In this document: positions 44,255-52,946 of the stretch, one piece after another
Position numbering within the stretch: the stretch's first letter is position 1
Layout: every line of letters starts with the position of its first letter
From: JAWOJB01 sp046484325
Lineage (GTDB): Bacteria > Actinomycetota > Acidimicrobiia > Spongiisociales > ZC4RG35
Reading direction: 5' to 3'
Assembly: GCA_046484325.1 (NCBI GenBank)
Contig: JAWOJB010000055.1
Coordinates: 1 to 56,651, forward strand
DNA: 56,651 nt
Notes under the pieces: generated by a model
Seen by the model: the letters and a program-made list of their open reading frames with translations, nothing else
What the model was told of the DNA's origin: nothing
Databases searched by the model: none
Translations under genes and position numbers: made by a program

Positions 44255-45202
44255 ATGGAGCACCAAAGCGTCGTGGTCGCCATCGGCGGCAACAGCCTCA
44301 TCACCGGTCCCGACCACCAGACGGTCGAGGACCAGAACCTGGCGGCAGCCGAGACCGACCACCACATCGCCAACCTGGTGGCCAATGGTTGCGATGTGGT
44401 CATCACCCACGGCAACGGCCCTCAGGTCGGCTTCATCCTCCGGCGTTCCGAGCTCGCCCGCCACGAGCTCCACGAGGTGCCGCTCGACGTGTGCGGGGCC
44501 GACACCCAGGGGGCGATCGGCTATCTCCTGCAGCAGAACCTGGTGGCCGACTTCACCCGGTTGGGGATCGCCAAGACGGCGGTTACGGTCGTCACCCAGG
44601 TCGAGGTCGATCCCGCCGACCCGGCGTTCTCGGCCCCCTCGAAGCCGATCGGCTCGTTCCTCACCGCCGGCGAGGCGGCCGAACGCCGGGAGCGGGATGG
44701 GTGGAACGTGGTCGAGGACGCCGGCAGGGGCTGGCGCCGCGTGGTGGCCTCACCGACCCCGGTGAGGATCGTCGAGATCGATGCCATCCGGTCCCTGGTG
44801 GAGGCCGGGTTCGTCGTGGTCGCCTGCGGGGGTGGGGGGATCCCCGTGGTTCCCGACGGTGCGGGGGGTCTGCGGGGCGTCTCCGCGGTGATCGACAAGG
44901 ACCTCGCCTCGGCGCTGCTCGCCAACGAGCTCGACGCCGACCTGCTCGTCATCTCGACGTCGGTGGAGCGCGTCGCCCTCCACTTCGGGACCCCCCAAGA
45001 GACCTGGGTGGACCGCCTGACTCTCGACCAGGCGAAGGAGCTGCTGGCCGAGGGCATCCACTTCAAGCCGGGCAGCATGGGTCCGAAGATCCAGGCCGTC
45101 ATCTCGTTCCTGGAGGGCGGCGGCCGTGAGGCGATCATCACCAGCCCCGGCCTGCTCGAGGACGCGGTGGCGGGCAGCGCCGGGACGAGGATCACCAGGT
45201 GA
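44255..45202 (+). CDS. arcC: Carbamate kinase
   Basis: 315 residues of the amino-acid kinase family. VVVAIGGNSLITG, VVITHGNGPQVGFIL, PSKPIGSFLTAGEA, VVACGGGGIPVV, AVIDKDLASALLAN and FKPGSMGPKIQAVISFLEGG are all diagnostic of carbamate kinase. It converts carbamoyl phosphate plus ADP to ATP, CO2 and ammonia. Downstream of two carbamoyltransferases it provides the energy-yielding step. ATG 44255 with GGGAG upstream is preferred over a GTG at 44219 that overlaps the previous stop. In E. coli the equivalent in the cluster is YqeA. Confidence 0.93.
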   Translation: MEHQSVVVAIGGNSLITGPDHQTVEDQNLAAAETDHHIANLVANGCDVVITHGNGPQVGFILRRSELARHELHEVPLDVCGADTQGAIGYLLQQNLVADFTRLGIAKTAVTVVTQVEVDPADPAFSAPSKPIGSFLTAGEAAERRERDGWNVVEDAGRGWRRVVASPTPVRIVEIDAIRSLVEAGFVVVACGGGGIPVVPDGAGGLRGVSAVIDKDLASALLANELDADLLVISTSVERVALHFGTPQETWVDRLTLDQAKELLAEGIHFKPGSMGPKIQAVISFLEGGGREAIITSPGLLEDAVAGSAGTRITR

Positions 45203-46491
45203 CGGCACGGTCGGCGACCATCGGACACGTTCTCGGCCTGACCTGTCTCATCTGTGGGAGACGGTTCGACCCGGGTGATGTGACCTACGTGTGCCCCGAC
45301 CATGGGGACGACGGCGTCCTGGACGTCGTGTACGACCACGAGCGGGTTCGTGACGGGTGGAGCCGCGCGGATCTGGCCCTCTCGAGGGAGCCGTCGATGT
45401 GGCGGTACCGGCCGCTGCTCCCGGTGACGGCGTCGGCCCCGGTGCCTCCGCTCCGGATCGGTTGGACGCCGCTCTACCCGGCACCTCGGCTAGCGGCCGG
45501 CCTGGGAATCCGGCATCTGTGGGTCAAGGACGAAGGCGGGCAGCCGACCGGCTCGCTCAAGGATCGCGCCTCGGCGATGGCGGTGGTGAAGGCCGAGGAG
45601 GTCGGGGCGGCCACCCTCACCACTGCGTCGACCGGGAACGCCGCCGCCGCCCTCGCCGGCGTGTGCGCCTCGGTGGGCCGGAGGAACGTGATCTTCGTGC
45701 CGGCGACTGCACCACAGGCGAAGATCGTCCAGTTGCTGGCGTTCGGGTCCACGGTGCTGCTTGTCGACGGCTCCTACGACGAGGCGGTGGAGCTCTGCCT
45801 GCGGGCCGCGGAGCGGTTCGGGTGGTACAACCGGACCACGGGATACAACCCCTACATGTCGGAGGGGAAGAAGACGGCCGCCTTCGAGATCGCCGAGCAG
45901 CTCGACTGGGAGGTGCCCGACGCGGTGGTGGTGAGCGTGGGGGATGGCTGCATCATCGGCGGGCTCCACAAGGGGTTCCTCGACCTTCTCGCCCTTGGCT
46001 GGATCGAACGGATGCCCCGCCTGATCGGGATCCAGGCCGAGGGGAGCGCCTTCCTGGCCGAGGCGTGGGAGCGCGGCGAGGACGTGGTGACGAAGTCGCG
46101 GATCGACGCCCACACCATCGCCGACTCGATCTCGGCCGGCCTGCCCCGGGACCGGATCAAGGCGATGCGGGCGGTGGTCGAGACCGGTGGCGCCTTCGTT
46201 CGGGTTGACGACGATGCGATCCTGGCGGCCATCCCGGTGCTGGCCCGGTCTTGCGGGGTGTTCGCCGAGCCGGCCGCCGCCGCCGCCTACGCCGGGCTCG
46301 AGGTCGCGGTCGCGGGTGGGATCGTCGATCCAGGAGAGCGGGTCGTCGTCATGTCGACCGGCACGGGACTGAAGGACGTGCCCGCCGCCCTCCGGGCGGT
46401 CGAGCGCTCCGGGCTCGGGCCCCACCGGGTGGTCCCCGAACTGACCGACGTCGAGCGGGCCCTGGCCGGAGACGCCGGGCGAGGAGCGTGA
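45199..46491 (+). CDS. Threonine synthase-like PLP enzyme
   Basis: 430 residues. An N-terminal zinc-ribbon-like part, LTCLICGRRFDPGDVTYVCP, precedes the fold-type II core. Schiff-base Lys 121 lies in GQPTGSLKDRASAMAV; the loop TTASTGNAAAALAGVCAS and VVVSVGDGCIIGGLHKGFLD follow. This matches the threonine synthase branch of the family, but there is no homoserine pathway gene nearby, and related enzymes act as beta-eliminating ammonia-lyases. In enteric clusters the PLP enzyme is YgeX (diaminopropionate ammonia-lyase), which this does not closely resemble. The GTG overlaps the kinase stop. Proposed role: deamination of an amino acid produced from the opened purine. Confidence 0.8.
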   Translation: MTARSATIGHVLGLTCLICGRRFDPGDVTYVCPDHGDDGVLDVVYDHERVRDGWSRADLALSREPSMWRYRPLLPVTASAPVPPLRIGWTPLYPAPRLAAGLGIRHLWVKDEGGQPTGSLKDRASAMAVVKAEEVGAATLTTASTGNAAAALAGVCASVGRRNVIFVPATAPQAKIVQLLAFGSTVLLVDGSYDEAVELCLRAAERFGWYNRTTGYNPYMSEGKKTAAFEIAEQLDWEVPDAVVVSVGDGCIIGGLHKGFLDLLALGWIERMPRLIGIQAEGSAFLAEAWERGEDVVTKSRIDAHTIADSISAGLPRDRIKAMRAVVETGGAFVRVDDDAILAAIPVLARSCGVFAEPAAAAAYAGLEVAVAGGIVDPGERVVVMSTGTGLKDVPAALRAVERSGLGPHRVVPELTDVERALAGDAGRGA

Positions 46492-46493
46492 GC

Positions 46494-47957
46494 ATGATCG
46501 ACCTGACCCTCCACGAGGAACCGCTGGCCCGGGCGGCCGGACGGGCGCGGGAGCGGAGCATCGTCGTCCCCACCTTCGCCCAGATGCGCGACCCCGCCCT
46601 CGTCCCCGGCGAGGTGGTGGACCGCCTGCGGGGCGTCGGGCTGTGGGATCTCGACCCACTCAACCTCTTCCGCATCACCTGGCACAACGAGCCCGTCGCC
46701 CATGGCGGTGGCTACGGTCCCGTCGAAATCATCGAGTTCCCCTCCGAGCTCACCGGTGTTCCGGCCCGCATCCTCACCCTGGTGGGGAAGTGGTTCCCAA
46801 CGGGTGCCCACAAGGTCGGTGCCGCCTTCGGGTGCCTCGTCCCCGAGCTCGTCACGGGCGGCTTCGATCCGACCACCCAGAAGGCGGTCTGGCCGTCGAC
46901 CGGCAACTACTGCCGGGGTGGTGCCTACGACGCCAACCTGCTGGGATGCGAGTCGGTGGCGATCCTGCCGGAGGGCATGAGCCGGGAGCGGTTCGACTGG
47001 CTGCGCACCGTGGCCGGCGAGATCATCTCCACGCCGGGGACGGAGTCGAACGTCAAGGAGATCTTCGACGAGTGCAACCGAATCCGGGCATCCGGCGAGG
47101 ACGTGGTGATCTTCAACCAGTTCGAGCAGTTCGGGAACTACCTCTGGCACTACTCCGTCACCGGGTCGGCCATGGCCGAGGTGCTCGCCGACCACCTGCA
47201 ACCCGGTGATGAGTACCGGGGCGTCGTGCTGACCACCGGCTCGGCCGGCACCATCGCCTCAGGCGACCTGCTCAAGCAGCGGTGGCCGGGATCCAAGATC
47301 GCCGCCGGCGAGGCCCTCCAGTGTCCGACACTCCTCTATGCCGGCCACGGCGAGCACCGCATCGAGGGGATCGGGGACAAGCACGTCCCCTGGATCCACA
47401 ACGTGAAGAACACCGATCTCGTGATCGCCGTCGACGACGAGGCTCCGATGTCGCTGATCCGGGTCTTCAACGAGCCGGCCGGACACGACCACCTCGCGTC
47501 GGTCGGGGTACCCGACGAGATCATCGCCCGCCTGCCCGAGCTGGGGATCTCGGCGGTGGCCAACCTCGTGGCGTCGGTGAAGTTCGCCAAGTGGTACGAG
47601 CTGGGCCCCCACGATGTCGTGCTCACGATGGCGACCGATTCGATGGAGCTGTATCGGAGCCGGTTGGGCGAGCTCGAGGCCGAGCGGGGTCCACTCTCCA
47701 CGGCCGATGCCCGCCTCGCCCACGAGCGCTGGCTGTTCGGTGCCGGGATCGATCACATGCGAGAGCTCGACCACTGGCAGCGGCGCCGCATCCACGACCT
47801 GAAGTACTTCACGTGGATCGAGCAGCAGGGGAGGAGCTCGGCCGAGCTCGATGCCCAGTGGCACGATCCGGGATACTGGACGAGCATCCAGGGCCAGGTC
47901 GACGAGATCGACCGGCTGATCGTTGAGTTCAACGAGCGAGTTGGAACCGGGGGGTGA
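46494..47957 (+). CDS. Cysteine-synthase-like PLP enzyme, long form, role unknown
   Basis: 487 residues. Core fold-type II features: GKWFPTGAHKVGAAFGCL with the likely Schiff-base Lys 107, VWPSTGNYCRGGAYDANLLG as substrate loop, VLTTGSAGTIASGDLLKQ as phosphate loop, plus a family-specific N-terminus ending WHNEPVAHGGGYGPVEIIEF. The C-terminal ~100 residues (HDVVLTMATDSMELYRSRL and an acidic helical tail) are extra compared with CysK. Similar long PLP proteins annotated only as 'PLP-dependent subunit beta' occur in purine clusters of anaerobes. It starts three bases after the previous gene and ends seven before the hydroxylase FAD subunit, so it is inside the operon. Confidence 0.8.
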   Translation: MIDLTLHEEPLARAAGRARERSIVVPTFAQMRDPALVPGEVVDRLRGVGLWDLDPLNLFRITWHNEPVAHGGGYGPVEIIEFPSELTGVPARILTLVGKWFPTGAHKVGAAFGCLVPELVTGGFDPTTQKAVWPSTGNYCRGGAYDANLLGCESVAILPEGMSRERFDWLRTVAGEIISTPGTESNVKEIFDECNRIRASGEDVVIFNQFEQFGNYLWHYSVTGSAMAEVLADHLQPGDEYRGVVLTTGSAGTIASGDLLKQRWPGSKIAAGEALQCPTLLYAGHGEHRIEGIGDKHVPWIHNVKNTDLVIAVDDEAPMSLIRVFNEPAGHDHLASVGVPDEIIARLPELGISAVANLVASVKFAKWYELGPHDVVLTMATDSMELYRSRLGELEAERGPLSTADARLAHERWLFGAGIDHMRELDHWQRRRIHDLKYFTWIEQQGRSSAELDAQWHDPGYWTSIQGQVDEIDRLIVEFNERVGTGG

Positions 47958-47964
47958 GCAAGCC

Positions 47965-48819
47965 ATGCCGGTGACCGGGATCCGGAGCTTCGAGCGCCCC
48001 GACACGCTCGGAGAGGCGTGGGGGCTGGTCCAGCGGGGTGGTGGGCGGGTGCGGCTGCTCGGGGGAGGGACCGATCTCACCATCCACTGCCCACCGGAGG
48101 TGGACACCCTCGTCGATCTCTCTCGGTGCGGTCTGGCCGACATCGATTTGTCGGCGGACGGCCGGATCCGGGTGGGGGCGATGGCGACCCTCACCGACCT
48201 CCTGGAGCACCCCGCCGTCGTCGCCCACGCATCCGGGGTGATGTCCGAGATGCTCGTGGACGTGGGGTCGCCGCTACTGCGGAATGCCGCCACCGTCGGC
48301 GGACACCTCGCCCGGGGGTTCCTCTCGGACGTGGTCCCCGTCCTCCTGGCGCTGGACGCCACCGTCTCCTACCACGACGGAGCCGATCACGAGGTGGAAC
48401 TGGCCGCCTACTACGGGGACGGACTCAACCACCGTCCGCACATCCTCACCCGGCTGGACCTGCCGCCCCGCCCGGAGCCGGCAGCCGCCGCCTTCCTCCG
48501 ATTCTCCCGCACCGGGTTCGATCACGCCCTGGCCAACACCGCCTGCAGGGTGGACCTTGCGGACGGACACGTGGCCGATGTCCGGGTGGCGGTGGGGGTG
48601 GCGCCCGGTGTCGCCCGGCGGGTGGCGCCTGCCGAGGTGGCCCTGGTCGGAGGCATCCTGGGGCCCGAGGAGGTCGCCGCCGCCGCCGACCTCGTGGCGG
48701 GCGACCTCGAGCAGATGGGCGACGGCGGGCCGTCGGGCCCGTACCGCCGCCACCTGGCCGGGGTGCTGGTCGGGCGGTGCCTGTCGACGGTGCGGGACCG
48801 CTTGGAGGGTCGGGAATGA
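47965..48819 (+). CDS. xdhB: Molybdenum hydroxylase FAD subunit, copy 2
   Basis: 284 residues of the XdhB/CoxM family: VRLLGGGTDLTIHCP and the second FAD loop LLRNAATVGGHLARGFLSDV, where the usual GGNL is GGHL. C-terminal YRRHLAGVLVGRCLSTV is typical. It hands electrons from the 2Fe-2S protein to the acceptor. ATG 47965 is seven bases after the PLP gene and its end overlaps the 2Fe-2S start, tying this hydroxylase to the carbamoyltransferase operon. Confidence 0.87.
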   Translation: MPVTGIRSFERPDTLGEAWGLVQRGGGRVRLLGGGTDLTIHCPPEVDTLVDLSRCGLADIDLSADGRIRVGAMATLTDLLEHPAVVAHASGVMSEMLVDVGSPLLRNAATVGGHLARGFLSDVVPVLLALDATVSYHDGADHEVELAAYYGDGLNHRPHILTRLDLPPRPEPAAAAFLRFSRTGFDHALANTACRVDLADGHVADVRVAVGVAPGVARRVAPAEVALVGGILGPEEVAAAADLVAGDLEQMGDGGPSGPYRRHLAGVLVGRCLSTVRDRLEGRE

Positions 48820-49295
48820 ACATCTCGCTCACGGTCGACGGGACCCTCAGGGAGTGCGACATCGAGCCGGGGGAGACCCTGATGGAGGTGCTGCGCCGGC
48901 TCGGGTTCGCCGGCGTCAAGAACGGCTGCGCCCACGGCGACTGCGGGACCTGCGCGGTCCTGGTCGACGGCCGGGCCGTCACGTCCTGTCTCCTCTTCGC
49001 CGCCCAGGTCGACGGCGCCATGATCACGACGGTCGAGGGACTGGCGTCTCGGGAAGGGCTGCATCCGCTCCAGTCGGCGCTGCTCGACACCGGCGGCGTG
49101 CAGTGCGGGTTCTGTACGCCCGGCATCGTCATGACCGCGCTCGACCTGCTCGCCCGGGTGCCGGATCCCGACGAGCACCAGGTGCGCGTCGCCCTGTCCG
49201 GGAACCTCTGCCGGTGCACCGGCTACGTGAAGATCGTCGAGGGGATCCTGTTGGGGGCCGAGCGTCAGGCTGCCTCCCGGGGGGGAGCGGGCTGA
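48816..49295 (+). CDS. xdhC: Molybdenum hydroxylase 2Fe-2S subunit, copy 2
   Basis: 159 residues. First cluster in VKNGCAHGDCGTCAVLVDG with the fourth Cys in AVTSCLLFA; second cluster in GVQCGFCTPGIVMTALDLL and GNLCRCTGYVKIVEGIL. It has the standard two-cluster layout, and both gene ends overlap its partners (ATGA at 48816-48819; the stop shares its last base with the next ATG at 49295). I use the E. coli operon name xdhC for the iron-sulfur subunit; in other bacteria xdhC names a maturation factor, which is not present here. Confidence 0.9.
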   Translation: MNISLTVDGTLRECDIEPGETLMEVLRRLGFAGVKNGCAHGDCGTCAVLVDGRAVTSCLLFAAQVDGAMITTVEGLASREGLHPLQSALLDTGGVQCGFCTPGIVMTALDLLARVPDPDEHQVRVALSGNLCRCTGYVKIVEGILLGAERQAASRGGAG

Positions 49296-51610
49296 TGGGC
49301 ACCTTCGTCACGGTGGGCACCAACGAGCGGAGGGTCGATGGCATCGCCCTCGTGACGGGAAAGCCCGTGTTCACCGCCGACCTCGCCGAGCCACCGGGCA
49401 TGCTCCACATCGCCCTGCTCCGAAGCCCTCACGCCCATGCCCGTATCCGGGCGATCGACACCTCGCAGGCCGAGGCGCTCCTCGGAGTGGCACTGGTCCT
49501 GACCCACCACAACACCCCGGACCGCCGATACACCACGGCCGGGCAGGGGTACCCCGAGCCGTCGCCGTACGACGCCCGCATGTTCGACACCAAGGTCCGG
49601 TTCGTGGGCGACCGAGTGGCGGCGGTGGCCGCCGATTCGCTCGCCGCCGCTCGGGAGGCGTGCGAGTCGATCGAGGTCGACTACGAGGTGCTGGAGCCCG
49701 TCCTGAGCATCGACGCAGCCGTGGCCGATGGGGCGCCGATCATCCACGACGAGCCCGACTGCCTCGACGTGTGGGCCGCCGAGCGCAACATCTCGGCCCA
49801 CGCCGCGGCGGTGGCGGGAGACGTCGAGGCCGCCCTGGGGGCAGCCGCAGTCGTCGTCGACGTCACCTGCGAGACCCACTACGGCCAGCACGCTCCGATA
49901 GAGCCCCACGTCGCCAGGGCCCAGCTCGACCCGGACGGGCGGATCGTGATCGTCTCGAGCACCCAGGTGCCCTTCCACGTGCGGCGTATCGTGGCCCGGC
50001 TTCTCGACATCCCCGTCCACCGTCTTCGGGTCATCAAGCCCAGGCTCGGTGGCGGATTCGGGGTCAAACAGGAGGTCCTCATCGAAGACCTCGTCGCTCT
50101 CGTGACGCTACGGACCGGCCGGCCCTGTCTGCTCGAATTCGACCGTGAGGAGGAGTTCGTCTCGTCTCGCACGCGTCACCCGATGCGGGTACGGATGCGG
50201 CTGGGGGCCGACGCCGACGGCAGGATCGACGCCGTCGACATGGAGGTCCTCTCGAACACCGGCGCCTACGGCACCCATGCATTGACCGTCCTCTCGAACG
50301 TGGGGTCCAAGACGCTGCCCATGTACAACAAGGCGCCCAATGTCCGGTTCCGGGGCGACGCCGTCTACACGACGCTCCCGGTTGGCGGCGCCTACCGGGG
50401 CTACGGGGCGACCCAGGGCCAGTACGCCATGGAGGTCGCGGTCGACCGGCTGGCCGGTGAGCTGGGGATGGACCCGCTCGAGCTCCGCCGCCGCAACCAC
50501 CTGCGCGCCGGGGAGACCTCCCCGATCTTCAGGGCGCTGGGAGAGGGCCGGGAAGGCGTCGAACAGGTCATCACCTCATGCGCTCTCGACGAATGCATCC
50601 GGGTGGGAGCCGAGCGGATCCGCTGGGCCGAGCGTCGCGGGACTCGTAGGAGGGAGGGGCCGTGGCTCCATGGGGTGGGGATGTCGATCCACCTGCAGGG
50701 CTCGGGCATCCCGCTGATCGACATGGCCAGCGCCTCGATCAAGCTCAACGACGACGGGTCGTTCAACCTGCTGGTCGGGGCAACCGACCTGGGAACCGGC
50801 TCGGACACGGTCCTCGCCCAGCTGGCGGCCGAAGTCCTGGGCGTTCCTCTGGAGAAGGTCGTCGTGCTCTCCTCCGACACCGACCTCACCCCGTTCGACG
50901 TCGGTGCCTATGCCTCGTCGACGACGTACGTGTCCGGAACCGCCGTGGTGAGAGCAGCCGATGACGTGGCCGCCCAGATCCGGGAGGTGGCGGCGGCGAT
51001 GCTCGGGGTCGATCCCGCCAGTCTCCAGCTCGCCGACGAACGCGCGGGAACAGCCGAGGGCGAGAGCGTGTCGCTCGAGGACGTGGCCCTCCGGAGCCTC
51101 TATGCCACCGATCAACGCCAGATCGCGGCCTTCGCCTCGTTCGTCCCCGAGATCTCCCCGCCGCCGTTCCTGGCCAGCTTCGCCGAGGTCCGCGTCGACG
51201 TGCAGACGGGCCGGATCGAGATCCTCGACTACGTCGTCGCCGTCGACTGCGGCACGGCCGTCAACCCCAACCTGGCCGAGGGACAGGTGGAGGGGGCCAT
51301 CGCCAACGGGATCGGGTACGCGCTCATGGAGGAGATGACCTTCACAGCCTCCGGCCGCTGCCGGACCCCCGATTTCGCCCGCTACAAGATCCCGGGGACG
51401 CTCGACATGCCGCCGCTCGAGGTGATCCTGGTCGAGTCTTTCGAGCCGACCGGCCCCCACGGGGCGAAGTCGATCTCGGAGATCGGGATCAACGCCCCGC
51501 TGCCTACCATCGCCAATGCCGTTCATGACGCCACCGGGGTGTGGCTCACGGAGTCGCCATTCACCTCCGAACGCGTCTGGCGGGCGCTGCAGGAGGCGGG
51601 AGTGTCCTGA
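49295..51610 (+). CDS. xdhA: Xanthine dehydrogenase molybdenum subunit, copy 2 (E. coli XdhA-like)
   Basis: 771 residues. It aligns by eye with E. coli XdhA throughout: RIVIVSSTQVPFHVRRIVAR, KPRLGGGFGVKQEVLIED, RTRHPMRVRMRLGADADGRI, VLSNTGAYGTHALTV, GGAYRGYGATQGQYAMEVAV, GATDLGTGSDTVLAQLAAEV, DTDLTPFDVGAYASSTTYVS and the catalytic-Glu region GPHGAKSISEIGINAP. It would oxidise hypoxanthine/xanthine or a related purine at the molybdenum centre. Last gene of the plus-strand operon that begins at 42286, and convergent with the HAD gene 11 bases away. Confidence 0.88.
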   Translation: MGTFVTVGTNERRVDGIALVTGKPVFTADLAEPPGMLHIALLRSPHAHARIRAIDTSQAEALLGVALVLTHHNTPDRRYTTAGQGYPEPSPYDARMFDTKVRFVGDRVAAVAADSLAAAREACESIEVDYEVLEPVLSIDAAVADGAPIIHDEPDCLDVWAAERNISAHAAAVAGDVEAALGAAAVVVDVTCETHYGQHAPIEPHVARAQLDPDGRIVIVSSTQVPFHVRRIVARLLDIPVHRLRVIKPRLGGGFGVKQEVLIEDLVALVTLRTGRPCLLEFDREEEFVSSRTRHPMRVRMRLGADADGRIDAVDMEVLSNTGAYGTHALTVLSNVGSKTLPMYNKAPNVRFRGDAVYTTLPVGGAYRGYGATQGQYAMEVAVDRLAGELGMDPLELRRRNHLRAGETSPIFRALGEGREGVEQVITSCALDECIRVGAERIRWAERRGTRRREGPWLHGVGMSIHLQGSGIPLIDMASASIKLNDDGSFNLLVGATDLGTGSDTVLAQLAAEVLGVPLEKVVVLSSDTDLTPFDVGAYASSTTYVSGTAVVRAADDVAAQIREVAAAMLGVDPASLQLADERAGTAEGESVSLEDVALRSLYATDQRQIAAFASFVPEISPPPFLASFAEVRVDVQTGRIEILDYVVAVDCGTAVNPNLAEGQVEGAIANGIGYALMEEMTFTASGRCRTPDFARYKIPGTLDMPPLEVILVESFEPTGPHGAKSISEIGINAPLPTIANAVHDATGVWLTESPFTSERVWRALQEAGVS

Positions 51611-51621
51611 CCAAGGGCAGG

Positions 51622-52443
51622 TCAGCTCTGTCGGAGTTGGAGGCCAGGGAGCGAGATGCGGCCATCGGCGAGGCCAACCAGCGTCGCCGTCCGGCCGTGC
51701 CTGCGACCCAGCACGTAGGCCACCGCGGTGAAGCTCGCCGCCGAGACGCCCAGCGCCGACCAGGCGACAGCCTGCTTGGTCTTGCGGGCGAACACCACGA
51801 CGGGCCAGCCGCGTTCGCGCGCCACCTGGGTGAGCTGGGAGTCGGGGTTCACCGCCACGGGGTGTCCGACGAGGTCGAGCAGAGGCAGGTCGCCGATCGC
51901 GTCGGAGTAGGCGTACGAGGTGGCGAGGTCGTAGCCCTGCCGGATGGCCACGAGGCCCACGGCTTCGGCCTTGCCAGGGCCGTGGCAAAAGGGCCCGTCG
52001 AGCTCGTCGGTGTAGTGGCCGTCGACGATCTTGCCCCGCGTCCCGATCGCCCCGGTCATGTCGAGGGCCCGGGCGAGTGGCTCGACGATTTCCTGAGGCG
52101 AGGCGGAGGCGATCCACGTGTCACGCCCCGCCTGGCGGTGCATCTCGACCAGCTTGCGCGATTCGGGGCGAAGCCTCGCCACGAGCTTCGGGAGGACCGC
52201 CTCGCCGATATCGGCCAGCTTCTCCACCGAGACCCCGGCGACCTTGCCGAGCATGGCGCTCCGCGCCTCCTCGTTCCGGTCTTCGGTCTCGCCCAGCAGC
52301 TTGAAGGCGGCTGCGTCGAGGGCCCAACCCGCCACTTCCCGGCCGGAGGCGAGGCCCTGACGCCAGGACTCGATGGCGAACGGGAAGATGGACGCCCCCG
52401 AGATCAGGGTCCGGTCGAGATCGAAGAAGGCCGCGCTCTTCAT
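51622..52443 (-). CDS. HAD-IB family phosphatase (SerB-like)
   Basis: 273 residues. Motif I AAFFDLDRTLISGASIFPF, motif II-like TWIASASPQEIVEPLARAL, motif III lysine in HGPGKAEAV and motif IV SYAYSDAIGDLPLLDLVG place it in HAD subfamily IB, with phosphoserine phosphatase-like enzymes. A hydrophobic C-terminal segment (WSALGVSAASFTAVAYVLG) may anchor it in the membrane. ATG 52443 overlaps the flavodoxin stop. Substrate unknown; a phospholipid or serine-phosphate role is possible. Confidence 0.85.
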   Translation of the reverse strand: MKSAAFFDLDRTLISGASIFPFAIESWRQGLASGREVAGWALDAAAFKLLGETEDRNEEARSAMLGKVAGVSVEKLADIGEAVLPKLVARLRPESRKLVEMHRQAGRDTWIASASPQEIVEPLARALDMTGAIGTRGKIVDGHYTDELDGPFCHGPGKAEAVGLVAIRQGYDLATSYAYSDAIGDLPLLDLVGHPVAVNPDSQLTQVARERGWPVVVFARKTKQAVAWSALGVSAASFTAVAYVLGRRHGRTATLVGLADGRISLPGLQLRQS

Positions 52444-52946
52444 GGGTTCCCGCTGGCTGCGGTGAGCTCGGCCGCGATCCGACCAGCCCACGCGTCGATG
52501 GCCTGCCAATCCCGGTGGTCGCCCTCACCGGCTCGCACGGCCAGGAGTATGGCCTTCTCGGCGAATCCGAGCACCGACTTGTCGATCTTGCCGGTGAACA
52601 CCCGGTGCTCGCGCGGCTCGACCGCCGCTTCGATGTCGGCGACGTCGACCGACACCTCGGGCTCGGGCTTGGGAGGGTCGCCGATCGGGCCGCTCGAGAA
52701 GAGCCAGACGGGCCGCTCGCGCAGGTCGCCGGCGTGGTGATCGACGATCCGGCGGGCCGGCTCCAACCAGTGACCGGCGTACACGCCCGATCCGAGGACG
52801 ACGGCATCGAAGCCGGCGACCGTCGTCACGTCTTCGGCCCGCACGACCGAGACGTCGAGTGACAAACCGGCGAGAGCCCGGCCGATCGCCTCGGCGATCT
52901 CGGCGGTGGCTCCGTGCTTGCTGGCGGCGGTGACGAGGACGCGCAT
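52440..52946 (-). CDS. Flavodoxin-domain protein
   Basis: 168 residues of the flavodoxin / protoporphyrinogen oxidase (HemG)-like group: FMN phosphate loop VTAASKHGATAEIAEAI, then FDAVVLGSGVYAGHWLEPA and VWLFSSGPIGDPP. In actinobacteria such proteins are often labelled flavodoxin domain or menaquinone-dependent protoporphyrinogen oxidase-like; the heme role is not supported by neighbours here. Coupled by overlaps to the Nei gene upstream and the HAD gene downstream. Confidence 0.8.
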   Translation of the reverse strand: MRVLVTAASKHGATAEIAEAIGRALAGLSLDVSVVRAEDVTTVAGFDAVVLGSGVYAGHWLEPARRIVDHHAGDLRERPVWLFSSGPIGDPPKPEPEVSVDVADIEAAVEPREHRVFTGKIDKSVLGFAEKAILLAVRAGEGDHRDWQAIDAWAGRIAAELTAASGNP

